From an uncultured Eubacteriales bacterium (GTDB lineage: Bacteria; Bacillota; Clostridia; Tissierellales; Peptoniphilaceae): DNA of 64,000 nt. Below, piece by piece: positions 22,980-31,414 of the stretch. Under the pieces are notes generated by a model, which saw only the letters and a program-made list of their open reading frames with translations, was not told where the DNA came from and did no database searches. How positions within the stretch are numbered: the first letter of the stretch is position 1; each line of letters starts with the position of its first letter. The DNA lies in the NCBI GenBank assembly GCA_900540185.1, contig UQFH01000007.1:36863-100862 (forward strand). The letters are read 5' to 3'. The position numbers and the translations under genes are program-made.

Positions 22980-23879
22980 CTACACCGTTTTCTCGAAATC
23001 TATTAGCGTCAATGCCATAGTCAGGATAAATAGAAAAAATGCAAAAATTCCATAGAGGGGCAGGGCGGCAAAAATTTTGAGTTTAAAAAGCGCGGCGATA
23101 CAGTAGGCGTACATACTGAACCAAAAGATTAAAAGCGCAGGGTCTTTTTTTGATTTCAATATAATCTTTTCTCTTTTTTCTATAAGTGTCATTATAAGTT
23201 TTACGAAAATGAAGAGCCACAACAAAACAAAAGCGATAGAGGAAAACCATTCATCGGTAATTTTGTTTAAAAAAAGTGCGACTGCGCTTGCGATGCCCAC
23301 AAATAAAACACCGCCCGCGCCGATTAAAAGTGATTTTAAAACATTCACATTCGATTCGCCGCTTTTCTCCCAAGATTTTAAAGTCATATAAACAATCGCC
23401 GGCACTTCGAACATATATCCCAAAAAATTCACCCAAATTACACTCATAAACATATTGTGCGTGATGTCGAGAGTAATCGGGCGACCTTCCCACAGCCAAA
23501 AACCGCCGTTTAGCCTTATGGCTGCAACATCGAGGAGCAAATCCATGCTAACGATGAGCCAACCGCTCAAAAGTGCAGTCATGAAATTTCCGAGCGAAAA
23601 CTTCTTTGCAATTCTTAAAGCGCAAACTGTGATTCCTCCCCACATCAAGCCTCCGAAAAAAGGAAACTGATATGGCTCAAAACCGATACTTATGAAAAAA
23701 TCTTTGCTGTAGTGATAAATCCCGGTGAATCGCACCGCCAAAAGTTCAAGCGCAAAACCGGCGAGTGCGCCCGAAATCAAAAGCCCCAACTCGTTGTAAT
23801 TCTTCTTTTTTAAAATGTCCGCAACCAAAATTAAAACTATAAAATAACACATAAGTTCAAATCCGTTTATCCAATTCAT
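22980..23879 (-). CDS. Carotenoid biosynthesis family (CruF/DUF422-like) membrane protein
   Basis: The 299-residue protein has eight or so transmembrane helices. The central part matches the DUF422 family: FTGIYHYSKDF, PFFGGLMWGGITVCALR, GWLIVSMDLLLDVAAIRLNG and GFWLWEGRPI. CruF members hydrate a carotenoid end group, but many distant members of the family occur in organisms without carotenoids, and no other carotenoid gene is in this window. The function here is therefore open. GGAGG precedes the ATG. A single-gene unit. Confidence 0.75.
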   Translation of the reverse strand: MNWINGFELMCYFIVLILVADILKKKNYNELGLLISGALAGFALELLAVRFTGIYHYSKDFFISIGFEPYQFPFFGGLMWGGITVCALRIAKKFSLGNFMTALLSGWLIVSMDLLLDVAAIRLNGGFWLWEGRPITLDITHNMFMSVIWVNFLGYMFEVPAIVYMTLKSWEKSGESNVNVLKSLLIGAGGVLFVGIASAVALFLNKITDEWFSSIAFVLLWLFIFVKLIMTLIEKREKIILKSKKDPALLIFWFSMYAYCIAALFKLKIFAALPLYGIFAFFLFILTMALTLIDFEKTV

Positions 23880-23996
23880 AGTGTGCGCCTCCGTAAAATT
23901 TAAATATGTATGCGCCGGCTCGCTCGCTTTAAAAGAGCGGGGCGATATATATTAATTATATCATAAACTATAATTAATAATCCATATCGTTTTATA

Positions 23997-24036
23997 CAAA
24001 AAACGGCTTCTAAGAATCGAACTTAAAAGCCGCCAT
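23997..24036 (-). terminator. Terminator of the MgtC-like gene
   Basis: CGGCTT/AAGCCG with an extended AU stem, followed by TTTTTTG on the minus strand. Confidence 0.8.
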
Positions 24037-24054
24037 ATATATTTAATATTAATC

Positions 24055-24720
24055 TTATTTGTCACTCAAACTTGCAGATTTCAAATGAAAATCCGATTTT
24101 AATTCCTTGAAAAATTCATCAATATCATAATTTTTATGAAAAGATAAAGTCGCCTCAACCACTGAAATGTCATCCATATCCTCATCGACAACATCCAGCT
24201 TTCTTACCTCGACACCCTCTTTTTTTGTTATATCAAGAAAACTGTCCTGATCGAAATTATCTGTACCAAAAGTCAAGATATATGACTGTGTAGTTCTCTT
24301 ATTAATAAAATCGCTGAATCCCTTCAAGGAAACCAAAGTTATTAGGCAAATTACAGTCGCAATTATTGCACCCTCATAATATCCGATTCCCACAGCAAGA
24401 CCGATTGCAGCGGAGAGCCATAGAGTTGCAGCTGTTGTTAGACCCGAAACGCCGTCCTTCTTTTGAAGTATAGTTCCGGCGCCCAAAAAACCGATTCCGC
24501 TCACAACTTGACCCGCCATTCTTGCGACGTCTCTGGCTTTGTCGCTCGAGATCTCTCCGATTGCATCCACTCCTATAAGCATAATCAAACATGCACCGAC
24601 GCTCACAATAATGTGAGTTCTAAAGCCGGCGGCTCTTTTTTTCATTTCCCTTTCTACACCTATAATTGCCCCTAAAAAAGCAGCTAAAAATAGTCTGATT
24701 GCCACTAAAAATACATCCAT
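24055..24720 (-). CDS. MgtC/SapB family membrane protein
   Basis: The start is ATG 24720 behind AGGAGG; this gives 221 residues. The MgtC domain (about 1-140) has the conserved AFLGAIIGVEREMKKRAAGF and RTHIIVSVGACLIML motifs, then ARMAGQVVSGIGFLGAGTIL and GLTTAATLWLSAAIGLAVG. Several membrane helices lie in this part, and a soluble ACT-like tail follows (about 150-221). MgtC proteins affect magnesium and phosphate homeostasis and membrane energetics; they are not channels themselves. A single-gene unit with a terminator. Confidence 0.93.
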   Translation of the reverse strand: MDVFLVAIRLFLAAFLGAIIGVEREMKKRAAGFRTHIIVSVGACLIMLIGVDAIGEISSDKARDVARMAGQVVSGIGFLGAGTILQKKDGVSGLTTAATLWLSAAIGLAVGIGYYEGAIIATVICLITLVSLKGFSDFINKRTTQSYILTFGTDNFDQDSFLDITKKEGVEVRKLDVVDEDMDDISVVEATLSFHKNYDIDEFFKELKSDFHLKSASLSDK

Positions 24721-24823
24721 ATTTGCCTCCTTAATAATAAGTTGATACCCAATAAACATTTGGGATAAAACGTCTTATAAAATTTAATGTAGTCTTAAAT
24801 CATGAACCGAAAAAGGGGAGAAG

Positions 24824-24856
24824 TAAAAAAATCCCCCGGGATATTCCGGGGGATAA
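24824..24856 (-). terminator. Terminator of the PepSY lipoprotein gene
   Basis: ATCCCCCGG and CCGGGGGAT form a very stable stem, with seven T residues on the minus strand. Confidence 0.9.
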
Positions 24857-24859
24857 ATT

Positions 24860-25438
24860 TTATTGTTCTTTTTCGATCATTTCTCCGCTTTCCAAATTGT
24901 ATCTATATTCTATATCTTTGCCGTTTGAATCTTTGACTTCTATATCCAATTCGGTGTAGGCTCCGGTTTCCTCATAATCGATGGAATATGAATCCAAATA
25001 ATAATCCGAACCCGCATCTTTGATGGTCTCTGCAACAAAATCGTCCACCTTTGAAATCAAACTTGTGTCGATAGCTTTTTTATTTGCAGTGTTGTCCTTT
25101 TCGAAATTGTCTTTGATAATGGAACCGTCTTTTGCGGCAATTTCCATATCGTATTCATTTGAATCATCAAAAGCTTCGATTTCATATTTAGCTACATTGT
25201 TGTCTACATCAAAACTGATGTCTTCAATATTTGCTTCCGGATATTTGTCTGTAAACACCTTGAGGGCATCTTCCAAACTGATGTTTTCAGCAGCTGCTTG
25301 GTCTGTAGCCTTTTCATCGGTTGTATCAGTAACTTGTGTTTCATTCTTTGCATTCGTATCTGTAGGTGTTGTTGTATTTGCTTTTTGGCAACCTACAAAT
25401 GCAAAAGCAAAAACTAATACTAAAATAAATTTCTTCAT
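24860..25438 (-). CDS. PepSY-domain lipoprotein
   Basis: The start is ATG 25438 (GGATG upstream), giving 192 residues. The lipoprotein signal is MKKFILVLVFAFAFVGCQ (Cys17). A Thr/Asp-rich linker leads to two PepSY-type units: SLEDALKVFTDKYPEANIED with FDVDNNVAKYEIEAFDD, and VDDFVAETIKDAGSDYYLDS with YTELDIEVKDSNGKDIEYRY. PepSY domains are thought to inhibit proteases or act as periplasmic/surface sensors. The C-terminus GEMIEKEQ ends at a terminator. Confidence 0.88.
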   Translation of the reverse strand: MKKFILVLVFAFAFVGCQKANTTTPTDTNAKNETQVTDTTDEKATDQAAAENISLEDALKVFTDKYPEANIEDISFDVDNNVAKYEIEAFDDSNEYDMEIAAKDGSIIKDNFEKDNTANKKAIDTSLISKVDDFVAETIKDAGSDYYLDSYSIDYEETGAYTELDIEVKDSNGKDIEYRYNLESGEMIEKEQ

Positions 25439-25646
25439 TAAATCATCCTTTCGTACGTAGATATATACCCGGCGGATGATGTATTTAAACATAAAATTAA
25501 CTTGACTAAATGAAGCAACAATTTTCTGAAGAATGTGAAACGAAAAATTTATTTTTTGAATAGAGCTAATCAAATTGTAAAATTTATAATAGCAGTTTTT
25601 TAATTGACTCACTCCCACTCATATACCATAAAGCGCTCGAGTGTAT

Positions 25647-25744
25647 TTATTTAATTTTCCAAACAACACTCACAGTGTCGGCAAGGTCTATGTCGTCCGC
25701 CTCTATGTCGATGTCGTAGGAGTCTGTCGGCATGGCCATCATTT
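25647..25744 (-). pseudogene. C-terminal gene fragment cut by tandem repeats
   Basis: The frame MMAMPTDSYDIDIEADDIDL, ADTVSVVWKIK and a stop looks like the acidic C-terminus of a protein. Its upstream part is replaced exactly by the 23-bp tandem repeats at 25745. No ribosome binding site precedes the ATG. Confidence 0.45.
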
Positions 25745-25806
25745 TTCATTCAAGTAATTGTCCGAAATTCATTCAAGTGATTGTCCGAAATTCATTCAAG
25801 TGATTG
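25745..25806. repeat. Tandem 23-bp repeats (3 copies)
   Basis: TTCATTCAAGTGATTGTCCG plus AAA occurs at 25745, 25768 and 25791 (the third loses identity after 16 bp). Serial repeats of about 20 bp are typical of the ends of IS21-family elements; no transposase is present. Confidence 0.7.
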
Positions 25807-25912
25807 GCGATTTTATGAACGTAATTTGAGATTCATCTCGCGTTGTTACATTCTAAATATTTTAAAAATCGTCTCGATGTGCCTGAGACGAAACAATGAA
25901 TAAAAGTCTTTT
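25807..25912. repeat. REP-like repeat family C, copy 1
   Basis: Contains the signature (minus strand) TCGAGACGAT and TGTAACAACGCGAGATGAAT. Related copies occur at 28283, 32304 and 39915. Confidence 0.55.
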
Positions 25913-25964
25913 TGATATCGATTTTTGGGTAATAATATTTTTTAAATTAGTATATTTTAAGCAG

Positions 25965-26034
25965 TATAAAAAAGCTATATCTTCGTTCCGGCACTTGTTT
26001 ATTACTTTGTACCGGATAAGAATATAGCTTTTTC
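25965..26034. terminator. Long bidirectional terminator
   Basis: AAAAAGCTATATCTTCGTTC and its near-complement (AAGAATATAGCTTTTT) form a stem of about 20 bp around a GCCGG/CCGG inner pair. T-runs lie on both sides. It closes the ArsC gene at 26080. Confidence 0.75.
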
Positions 26035-26079
26035 AAAATCATTTTAACTTGTTTAAATGTCGACTTGGGCTTTTGCTTT

Positions 26080-26490
26080 TTAATAAATATCTCCCTTTTG
26101 AATTCTAATACTCAAATCTTTTACATTCTTTTCTATTTTATATATGATTTCTCTAAAAAATTTATCGTCTCGTCCTGTAGGATCGTCTAAATTCCAATCC
26201 TCTGTATACTGATTTTCAACAATCGGACAAATTACATCACATCCCATGGTAATTGATATATCAATCGGAGGCAGGTCATCAATAAGTTTAGAATATTGGG
26301 TTTCTTCCATATCAATATTGTATATATCTTTCATTAATCTGACAGCATCTTGATTTATTTGTTTTTTTATTTGTGTTCCGGCAGAATAGGCGTCAAAGAC
26401 ATCTGAGGCATATTTTTTCGCAAGTGCCTCTGCGATTTGACTTCTGCAACTGTTATGAACACATATAAATGCAACTTTTGGCTTCTTCAC
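26080..26490 (-). CDS. arsC: ArsC-type (LMW phosphatase fold) arsenate reductase
   Basis: The 136-residue protein has the CX5R P-loop CVHNSCRS (Cys10, Arg16). It also has the redox Cys pair expected in thioredoxin-linked ArsC (MGCDVICPIV, near 80-90) and the acid loop DWNLDDPTGRDD. It would reduce arsenate to arsenite with electrons from thioredoxin. The start is GTG 26490. No arsenite pump or ArsR gene is in the cluster, so detoxification is either completed elsewhere or this acts on another oxyanion. The AT-rich composition and a 93-bp gap set it off from the thioredoxin gene. Confidence 0.88.
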   Translation of the reverse strand: MKKPKVAFICVHNSCRSQIAEALAKKYASDVFDAYSAGTQIKKQINQDAVRLMKDIYNIDMEETQYSKLIDDLPPIDISITMGCDVICPIVENQYTEDWNLDDPTGRDDKFFREIIYKIEKNVKDLSIRIQKGDIY

Positions 26491-26583
26491 TTTGAGATAC
26501 TCTCTTTCTTTTTTATAAATTCTTAGACTAATTAGACAAATAAGACTACAAGAAATTATTTAAATTGCTAAAAGAAATAATTT

Positions 26584-26823
26584 TTACTTATATTCTTCAA
26601 AAATTTTCTTTAATTTATTTACGCCCGAAACTCTTCCGCTCACCACTAACTTATCGTCAACCATTACTGCCGGAGAAGTCGTAACACCTAGTTTAACAAT
26701 ATCTAATAGGCTTTGAACTTTTTCAACTTCAGCTTCAATACCAAGTTCTTCCAGAGCCTCTAGTACATTTTCATAAAGTTTTGTGCATTTTGGGCAACCT
26801 TCTCCAATAACTTTAACATTCAT
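26584..26823 (-). CDS. Thioredoxin-like small redox protein (TM0996/MTH895 type)
   Basis: The 79-residue thioredoxin-fold protein has a GEGCPKCTKLYENV active site (CPKC, residues about 9-12). It also has LLDIVKLGVTTSPAVMVDDK, where a Thr-Ser-Pro stands at the cis-Pro position. It belongs to the redox-active disulfide protein family that usually accompanies permease or ArsR genes. It would pass electrons to a partner, possibly the ArsC next to it. It lies 8 bp after the CobW gene. Confidence 0.9.
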   Translation of the reverse strand: MNVKVIGEGCPKCTKLYENVLEALEELGIEAEVEKVQSLLDIVKLGVTTSPAVMVDDKLVVSGRVSGVNKLKKIFEEYK

Positions 26824-26831
26824 CTTATCAC

Positions 26832-27761
26832 CTAGTTTCTTAATTTCATTTCTTTCTTAACTATTTCTTTCCAATTAGTATCAATTGTTCTTATAACTCT
26901 CGGACCAATTTTAGATAAAAACACCAGTTGAGATATTTCTCTCTCAGTATATGGTTTGAAATCAATTAATTTTTCCACAACATCAACCTGTGTCCATCCT
27001 TCTTCCAAGTGGAAAAATCCTTTTATGCGATAACAGTCCGGAAGTACTGCTTGTAAAAAGTCATTAAGCTCTTTTTTGCTTATAATGGCATCGCTTTCAA
27101 GCATTATGGTCTTCGGCTTATTATCTACAGTATTTAAGGAATCTTCATTTTCTGCCCATTTTAATGCCATTAAGTCTTCATCAAGAAAGCCTAGGTCCAC
27201 ATCTCCCTTAACTGCTTTAACTATTTTGCAATTTGGATTTACTTTCCTGATTGCATCTTTTACACTGGATAAATGTTTCTCGTCCACCAAGTCAACTTTG
27301 CTTATAATAGCCATATGACAATGGGCTAATTGGCGATCCACAGTTTCTTCATCTGCCAGTTGATCCAAGAAGTTAACTGCATCAATAAGACAAATGGCAG
27401 CTTTAAACTCATAAACATCACCGGACAGCTCCTTTACCGATTCTAAAATTTCTTCAATATTTGAAGGATCTGCAAGTCCTGAACTTTCAACAAAAACATA
27501 ATTCAGATCCATTTTTGCCATTTCTGCAAGAGCTTGCACAAAAGAGAGTTTTAAACATGAGCAAAATATTGAACCCCTGCTTATCTCGGTCATCTGAATA
27601 CCATTTTTATTTATTAATTCTCCATCAACACTTAGTTTACCAAATTCGTTCTGAATGATTCCAACCTTTTTATCTTCCAATTGTTCTAAGATCTTTAATA
27701 ATAATGTTGTTTTTCCTGAGCCTAAAAATCCTGTTAATACATATAATTTTTTCTTTTCCAA
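26832..27761 (-). CDS. CobW/COG0523-family metallochaperone GTPase
   Basis: The 309-residue protein has the G1 loop GFLGSGKTTLL near residue 10, the family Glu-rich switch VESSGLADP, the base-specificity motif SKVD, and a C-terminal CobW_C domain starting near 215. The hallmark metal motif CxCC is changed: here it reads FCSCLK, with the second of the paired Cys replaced by Leu. COG0523 GTPases load metals such as zinc or cobalt into client enzymes. It is the first gene of the thioredoxin/ArsC cluster. Confidence 0.9.
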   Translation of the reverse strand: MEKKKLYVLTGFLGSGKTTLLLKILEQLEDKKVGIIQNEFGKLSVDGELINKNGIQMTEISRGSIFCSCLKLSFVQALAEMAKMDLNYVFVESSGLADPSNIEEILESVKELSGDVYEFKAAICLIDAVNFLDQLADEETVDRQLAHCHMAIISKVDLVDEKHLSSVKDAIRKVNPNCKIVKAVKGDVDLGFLDEDLMALKWAENEDSLNTVDNKPKTIMLESDAIISKKELNDFLQAVLPDCYRIKGFFHLEEGWTQVDVVEKLIDFKPYTEREISQLVFLSKIGPRVIRTIDTNWKEIVKKEMKLRN

Positions 27762-27779
27762 AATACTACCTCCACAATA

Positions 27780-28186
27780 TTAAATCAGTATATTGCTTAA
27801 TCCATTAAATAGATAACTTACAGGGATTATTCCAAGAGTACGAGTTGCAATAAACATATCGAAAAGCTTTTAAAAGATATGAATTCTTCTGATTCACTTT
27901 TGTACATAACTTATCTTCTTATACATTGGCACATTTAAATAATTTTATATATTCTGCAAAAATATTAGTATTCCATCTTTTGTTAATTTTATTCTAACAT
28001 ACATATAGAGAAAATTCAATATGTTGTTGGCATATTTAAAAATAAATTTTTATATCTTTTAAAATTACAGTTCTTAATATGAGTTCTTTTATCTATTGAA
28101 TTTTTATTTTTTTAAAATCAATCTTTCGTCCCAAGTATTCTCTGTGGATATTTTTTATTAAAATTGGTTCTTAATGAACTATCATC
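27780..28186. other. Intergenic stretch
   Basis: About 400 AT-rich bases upstream of the CobW gene, which should contain its promoter. I see no gene and no repeat here. Confidence 0.4.
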
Positions 28187-28262
28187 GGTTATACAAAAAA
28201 ATGGCTTTTAAGATTTTCTTTAAAAACTTAAAAGCCACTTGCTGCAGCATTTTTATAACCAA
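28187..28262. terminator. Nested terminator-like hairpin
   Basis: Outer arms GGTTATA/TATAACC and an inner stem TGGCTTTTAAG/CTTAAAAGCCA are followed on the minus strand by a T-run. It resembles the MgtC terminator at 23997 and a hairpin at 44510, so it may be the 3' end of a lost gene. Confidence 0.55.
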
Positions 28263-28410
28263 TTATATTACTTTCTTGACGTTAATGTTATAGAATCAAT
28301 CCAATCAGGCATTGCTTTGCTTGTCTTCTTGGTGAGTCTCAGAACTGCATCTTCAGATTAACCTAACTTCGTTATAATTGTGATACTAATAATGGGGAAG
28401 TGGACATCAA
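28263..28410. repeat. REP-like repeat family C, copy 2
   Basis: Shares TGCTTGYCTTCTTGGTGA and AGATTAAYCTMRCTTCGTTA with the copy at 39915. The minus strand also reads AVLRLTKKTSKAMPDWIDSI and a stop, so it may overlap an old gene end. Confidence 0.5.
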
Positions 28411-28606
28411 AATTTTTATTTTCATTATAAAACTATATTTAAATTTTCGCACAACTATTTTGAATTATTTTTGATAATACAGAGAATGCTTATTCCGATT
28501 GCAGAAAAAGTTTTTCAATTCCATGTTTATAAAGTTCAATGTTTAAAAATAATTATAAAAATAAATATTGTATATGAACAATAAGGACGTTCCGCACCTT
28601 TTCTCA

Positions 28607-28682
28607 CCATTTTATTAAATTTGGCTTAAATTGAAAATGGCGAGATTAAATGCAATCAATCTTCTGTCGGAACAATTTGTTT
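28607..28682. repeat. Repeat family B2 (TGGCGA/TCGGAACAAT), copy 1
   Basis: AAATTTGGCTTAAATTGAAA, ATGGCGAGATTAAATGCAAT and TCTTCTGTCGGAACAAT. The same blocks occur at 29884 and 34585. Positions 28411-28606 hold nothing recognisable. Confidence 0.65.
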
Positions 28683-28703
28683 ATATTTACTTATGCATTC
28701 GTT

Positions 28704-29345
28704 TTATATTTGTTCTCCTCGTTCCAATATAGTGAACTGTTCGTCCCATCTGCCTGTGAAAAGTTTTTCCAAAAGATATGTGCCGCCCTCAACAAAGCAC
28801 AGCTTCGCACCGAGCCAGTTCGCATCTTCCTTTACAACGCGAACATAATCAACTCTTCTACAGTCATTAATTTTTGTATCGATGATGTCTATCTCGTGGT
28901 AATATTTTTTCCAGTCCTCATGGTAACGCTTCTTCGTTTCTTCGTCCAAATTTTTAGTAAGCTTATCAAAAATCGCGTGAAAATTTTCTTTCATCGGATC
29001 TTTTTCGCGTACATATAAGTGCCCCGGTTCTTTTAAATCGCTTTTTACTTCATCTGTATTCTGCAAAAGAAGTGAAACACACTCGTCAATCTTTGGAATA
29101 ACAAGTCTGCATGGAGCCTTGACGCCATCCCATGAGCCACTGCAGTGTCCCATTGCGACCAAAATTGTGTCCACATCCTTGTCCATTGTCGTCAGCGTGT
29201 TAATGATGTGCTCACGCATCTCGTTTGGATCTCTATGATACAAACGATTTAAATAAAATGCAGGGTAATTCGTATGAACTTTTCTTTGAGCCTCATCAAT
29301 GTAGTCTTTTAATGATGAGCATCCTAAAATTACGGTTTTTGACAT
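28704..29345 (-). CDS. DUF1638 domain protein
   Basis: The 213-residue protein has the DUF1638 features: an N-terminal strand with Cys (TVILGCSSLKDYI), the HYRDP-like LNRLYHRDPNEMREHI, the central strand TILVAMGHCSGSWDGVKAP (with Cys and Gly-Trp-Asp) and PKIDECVSLLLQN. Conserved Cys/His/Asp suggest a metal or cofactor site. In other anaerobes DUF1638 genes cluster with corrinoid methyltransferase systems; none is present here. The function is unknown. The GNAT gene lies 13 bp upstream, so they may be co-transcribed. Confidence 0.75.
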   Translation of the reverse strand: MSKTVILGCSSLKDYIDEAQRKVHTNYPAFYLNRLYHRDPNEMREHIINTLTTMDKDVDTILVAMGHCSGSWDGVKAPCRLVIPKIDECVSLLLQNTDEVKSDLKEPGHLYVREKDPMKENFHAIFDKLTKNLDEETKKRYHEDWKKYYHEIDIIDTKINDCRRVDYVRVVKEDANWLGAKLCFVEGGTYLLEKLFTGRWDEQFTILERGEQI

Positions 29346-29358
29346 AAATCACTTCTCT

Positions 29359-29826
29359 TTAAGCTAAATACTTTACATATATCTGGCAAGGATTACTCTC
29401 GTCCCATAAATCCGGGAAGACTTCTAATTCTTTATACCCGACTGCTTTATAAAATTTATTCGTTATGTCGTACTCATCGTAATGGCCGGACTGAACGGTT
29501 TTTACTTGTGTGTAAGTGTATCCCAAGCTCTTTGCTAAGTCTTCATAGGCAGTATTTAGCTCTCTCCCAGCTCCATGATGATGGAACTTTTTCTTCACGC
29601 CAATGACAAAGATCTCTGCACAGTCGAGACTGCTCGCGCCAAGGACGATGAAGCCTACTAGCTCGTCCTTATAAAAACTTGCTAGGAACGGCTTTGTTTG
29701 CGACTCTTTAATGTAATTCTCTGTGCTCTCAGGTATGCCGAACCATTCTGGCAGGTCATTAAGCACTTCTCTTGCGATTCTTTCTTTTTCTTTTTTATCT
29801 ATAATTTCTTTTACAATAAATTTCAT
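29359..29826 (-). CDS. GNAT family N-acetyltransferase
   Basis: The 155-residue protein has FLASFYKDELVGFIVLG, CAEIFVIGVKKKFHHHGAGR (the acetyl-CoA loop, KFHHHGAG), ELNTAYEDLAKSLGYTYTQV and the C-terminal TNKFYKAVGYKELEVFPDLW. The DEYDITNKFY region is typical of small-molecule GNATs of Clostridia. The substrate is unknown. Repeat family B2 copy 2, with a possible promoter, lies 60 bp upstream. Confidence 0.87.
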   Translation of the reverse strand: MKFIVKEIIDKKEKERIAREVLNDLPEWFGIPESTENYIKESQTKPFLASFYKDELVGFIVLGASSLDCAEIFVIGVKKKFHHHGAGRELNTAYEDLAKSLGYTYTQVKTVQSGHYDEYDITNKFYKAVGYKELEVFPDLWDESNPCQIYVKYLA

Positions 29827-29883
29827 GCTATAATTAGTCCATTACATCCTTTCCTATGTATTTATATGCTCTATAATTTTCTC

Positions 29884-30042
29884 CTTATACCATATTTGGC
29901 TTAAATCAATATTGGCGAGATTAATATCGCCATTTTATTAAATTTGGCTTAAATAAAAAATGGCGATATTAAATGCAATCAATCTTCTGTCGGAACAATA
30001 GGGGATTATCGGAACAATACAACTCGTTTATCGGAACAATAT
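29884..30042. repeat. Repeat family B2, copy 2, with TGGCGA inverted repeat
   Basis: Two units of CCATWTT...TTTGGCTTAAAT...TGGCGA, with a perfect TGGCGA-8-TCGCCA inverted repeat between them. Three serial TCGGAACAATA motifs follow at 29990, 30009 and 30031. On the minus strand it lies in the promoter region of the GNAT gene, much as copy 3 does for the Fic gene. Confidence 0.65.
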
Positions 30043-30086
30043 ATATTCTATGGTCTATTTGCTAAGAAGTTTTTTCATTTTTTTAT

Positions 30087-30725
30087 TCAGCAATTCAACC
30101 ATTCAGCAATTTGTTCGGACAAATATCTTGGTTTTTGAGTATAAATCTCATGAGTCGTATCTTTAACAATTTTTATAGTAATATCATTGCGATTAGTTTT
30201 ATAGTATTTATCAATTTTTACTTTTTTATATTCAAAAGCATAATTTGGACTGTCCGCAACAAAAAACAACACACGGGAATGTAAATCAACTTCAAAAATA
30301 TCTTTATAATCGTCAGCAATAATTGACATTAAATTTGAAATAGTATCCGGATTCATATTCAACTTATTGTTGATGATAATCTCTCTTGTTTCTTGTATCT
30401 CTTTCTCTAAATCTCTGTTTTCAAAATCATAACCGATGATACCACCATCCAAAATAATTAATTTGCCGGGATTTATCTCCTTATTAAATTTTAGTGCCAA
30501 GTCAGCACCAATTGAGAAAGCCATGACAATAGAATCATTAGGAATACTGTTTTTCAACCACTCTACAAAATCTTTCTCATCAACTATGTTAACGTTTACA
30601 TTTGAATACTGTCCCGGAATATCCAAAAATTTTATCTCGTATCCATACTTGTTTAACTCAGTGTTGAGTATTTGCACAGACTCTTCAGTACTTCCTAAAC
30701 CTGAAATAAAATATATTTTTTCCAT
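30087..30725 (-). CDS. Alpha/beta hydrolase-fold protein
   Basis: The 212-residue protein begins KIYFISGLGSTEESVQIL (oxyanion loop), has KFLDIPGQYSNVNV, the nucleophile elbow MAFSIGADLALKF (Ser in F-S-I-G, a relaxed G-x-S-x-G), KLIILDGGIIGYDFENRD and the catalytic His in VKDTTHEIYTQKPRYLSEQI. It resembles small thioesterase or esterase-like hydrolases; the substrate is unknown. AGGAGG precedes the ATG. AT-rich, like the following accessory genes. Confidence 0.8.
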   Translation of the reverse strand: MEKIYFISGLGSTEESVQILNTELNKYGYEIKFLDIPGQYSNVNVNIVDEKDFVEWLKNSIPNDSIVMAFSIGADLALKFNKEINPGKLIILDGGIIGYDFENRDLEKEIQETREIIINNKLNMNPDTISNLMSIIADDYKDIFEVDLHSRVLFFVADSPNYAFEYKKVKIDKYYKTNRNDITIKIVKDTTHEIYTQKPRYLSEQIAEWLNC

Positions 30726-30801
30726 AAAACCTCCTATACTTATTGTGCCACACTTTTAAAAATTTCAAATCCGGATACAACTTTCGTATAGTCTAACCGG
30801 T

Positions 30802-31290
30802 TTATTTGACCCTTTCATCTGTAATTATATGTTCCACGCCGCTGTGATCCGACCTAAGAAATTCTTTCATAAATGTCGGATATGCGTTGCATTTATCGAG
30901 TTCATCTATCGGCACCCAATGCATTGTTTCTTTAGCGCCCGACATTGTAGTACTTGAACTTGTAAAATCTCTTTTGCCCATCGGCTTCATAATATAGTAG
31001 AAAGTAACCTCATGGAAGTCCACTCCTTTTAAGCCGGAACTGCCGATGAAAAAGTTCTCGTGTATCACAGCAAGGTGATCGACTTCGTATTCAACTCCCG
31101 TCTCTTCAAACACTTCTCTTTTAACGGCTTCCTCCGATGTCTCGCCCATGTGAACTGCTCCGCCGACCGAGTAGTAATAGTCGTCAACTTCATTTCTTGC
31201 AAATAGCACACAATTTCCTTCGACTATGATGGCTGCCGCTCTATATCTAAATGCTTTTTTGTCGTCAATAATAGCACAATTATGCTCCAT
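30802..31290 (-). CDS. NUDIX hydrolase
   Basis: The 162-residue protein has a full Nudix box GGAVHMGETSEEAVKREVFE followed by ETGVEYE (residues about 42-65), with the catalytic REVFEE helix. It would hydrolyse a nucleoside diphosphate derivative. A 5'-terminal duplicate of this gene lies at 33092-33340 as a broken copy. The neighbours are a phosphotransferase and an alpha/beta hydrolase, a common accessory mix in Firmicutes. Confidence 0.92.
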   Translation of the reverse strand: MEHNCAIIDDKKAFRYRAAAIIVEGNCVLFARNEVDDYYYSVGGAVHMGETSEEAVKREVFEETGVEYEVDHLAVIHENFFIGSSGLKGVDFHEVTFYYIMKPMGKRDFTSSSTTMSGAKETMHWVPIDELDKCNAYPTFMKEFLRSDHSGVEHIITDERVK

Positions 31291-31414
31291 AGTTATTCTC
31301 CTTATAATTTTTTAGGTCTCACAAGGCTTTCTAAGTTAAATGAGTATTCACTAAGTATGTCAAATAGTTCCGTCTACAAGTTAACATATCTACAAAGCGT
31401 GATACATAAACACA

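Noticed and set aside
22980..23879. Carotenoid pathway
   Set aside because: Only a distant CruF-like membrane protein is present and no other carotenoid gene is in the window.
25745..25806. CRISPR array
   Set aside because: The repeats touch each other with no spacers and there are only three. No cas genes are present.
29884..30042. CRISPR-like or tRNA-like repeats
   Set aside because: Units are uneven (19-52 bp), lie in promoters and have no spacers; no cloverleaf can be formed.
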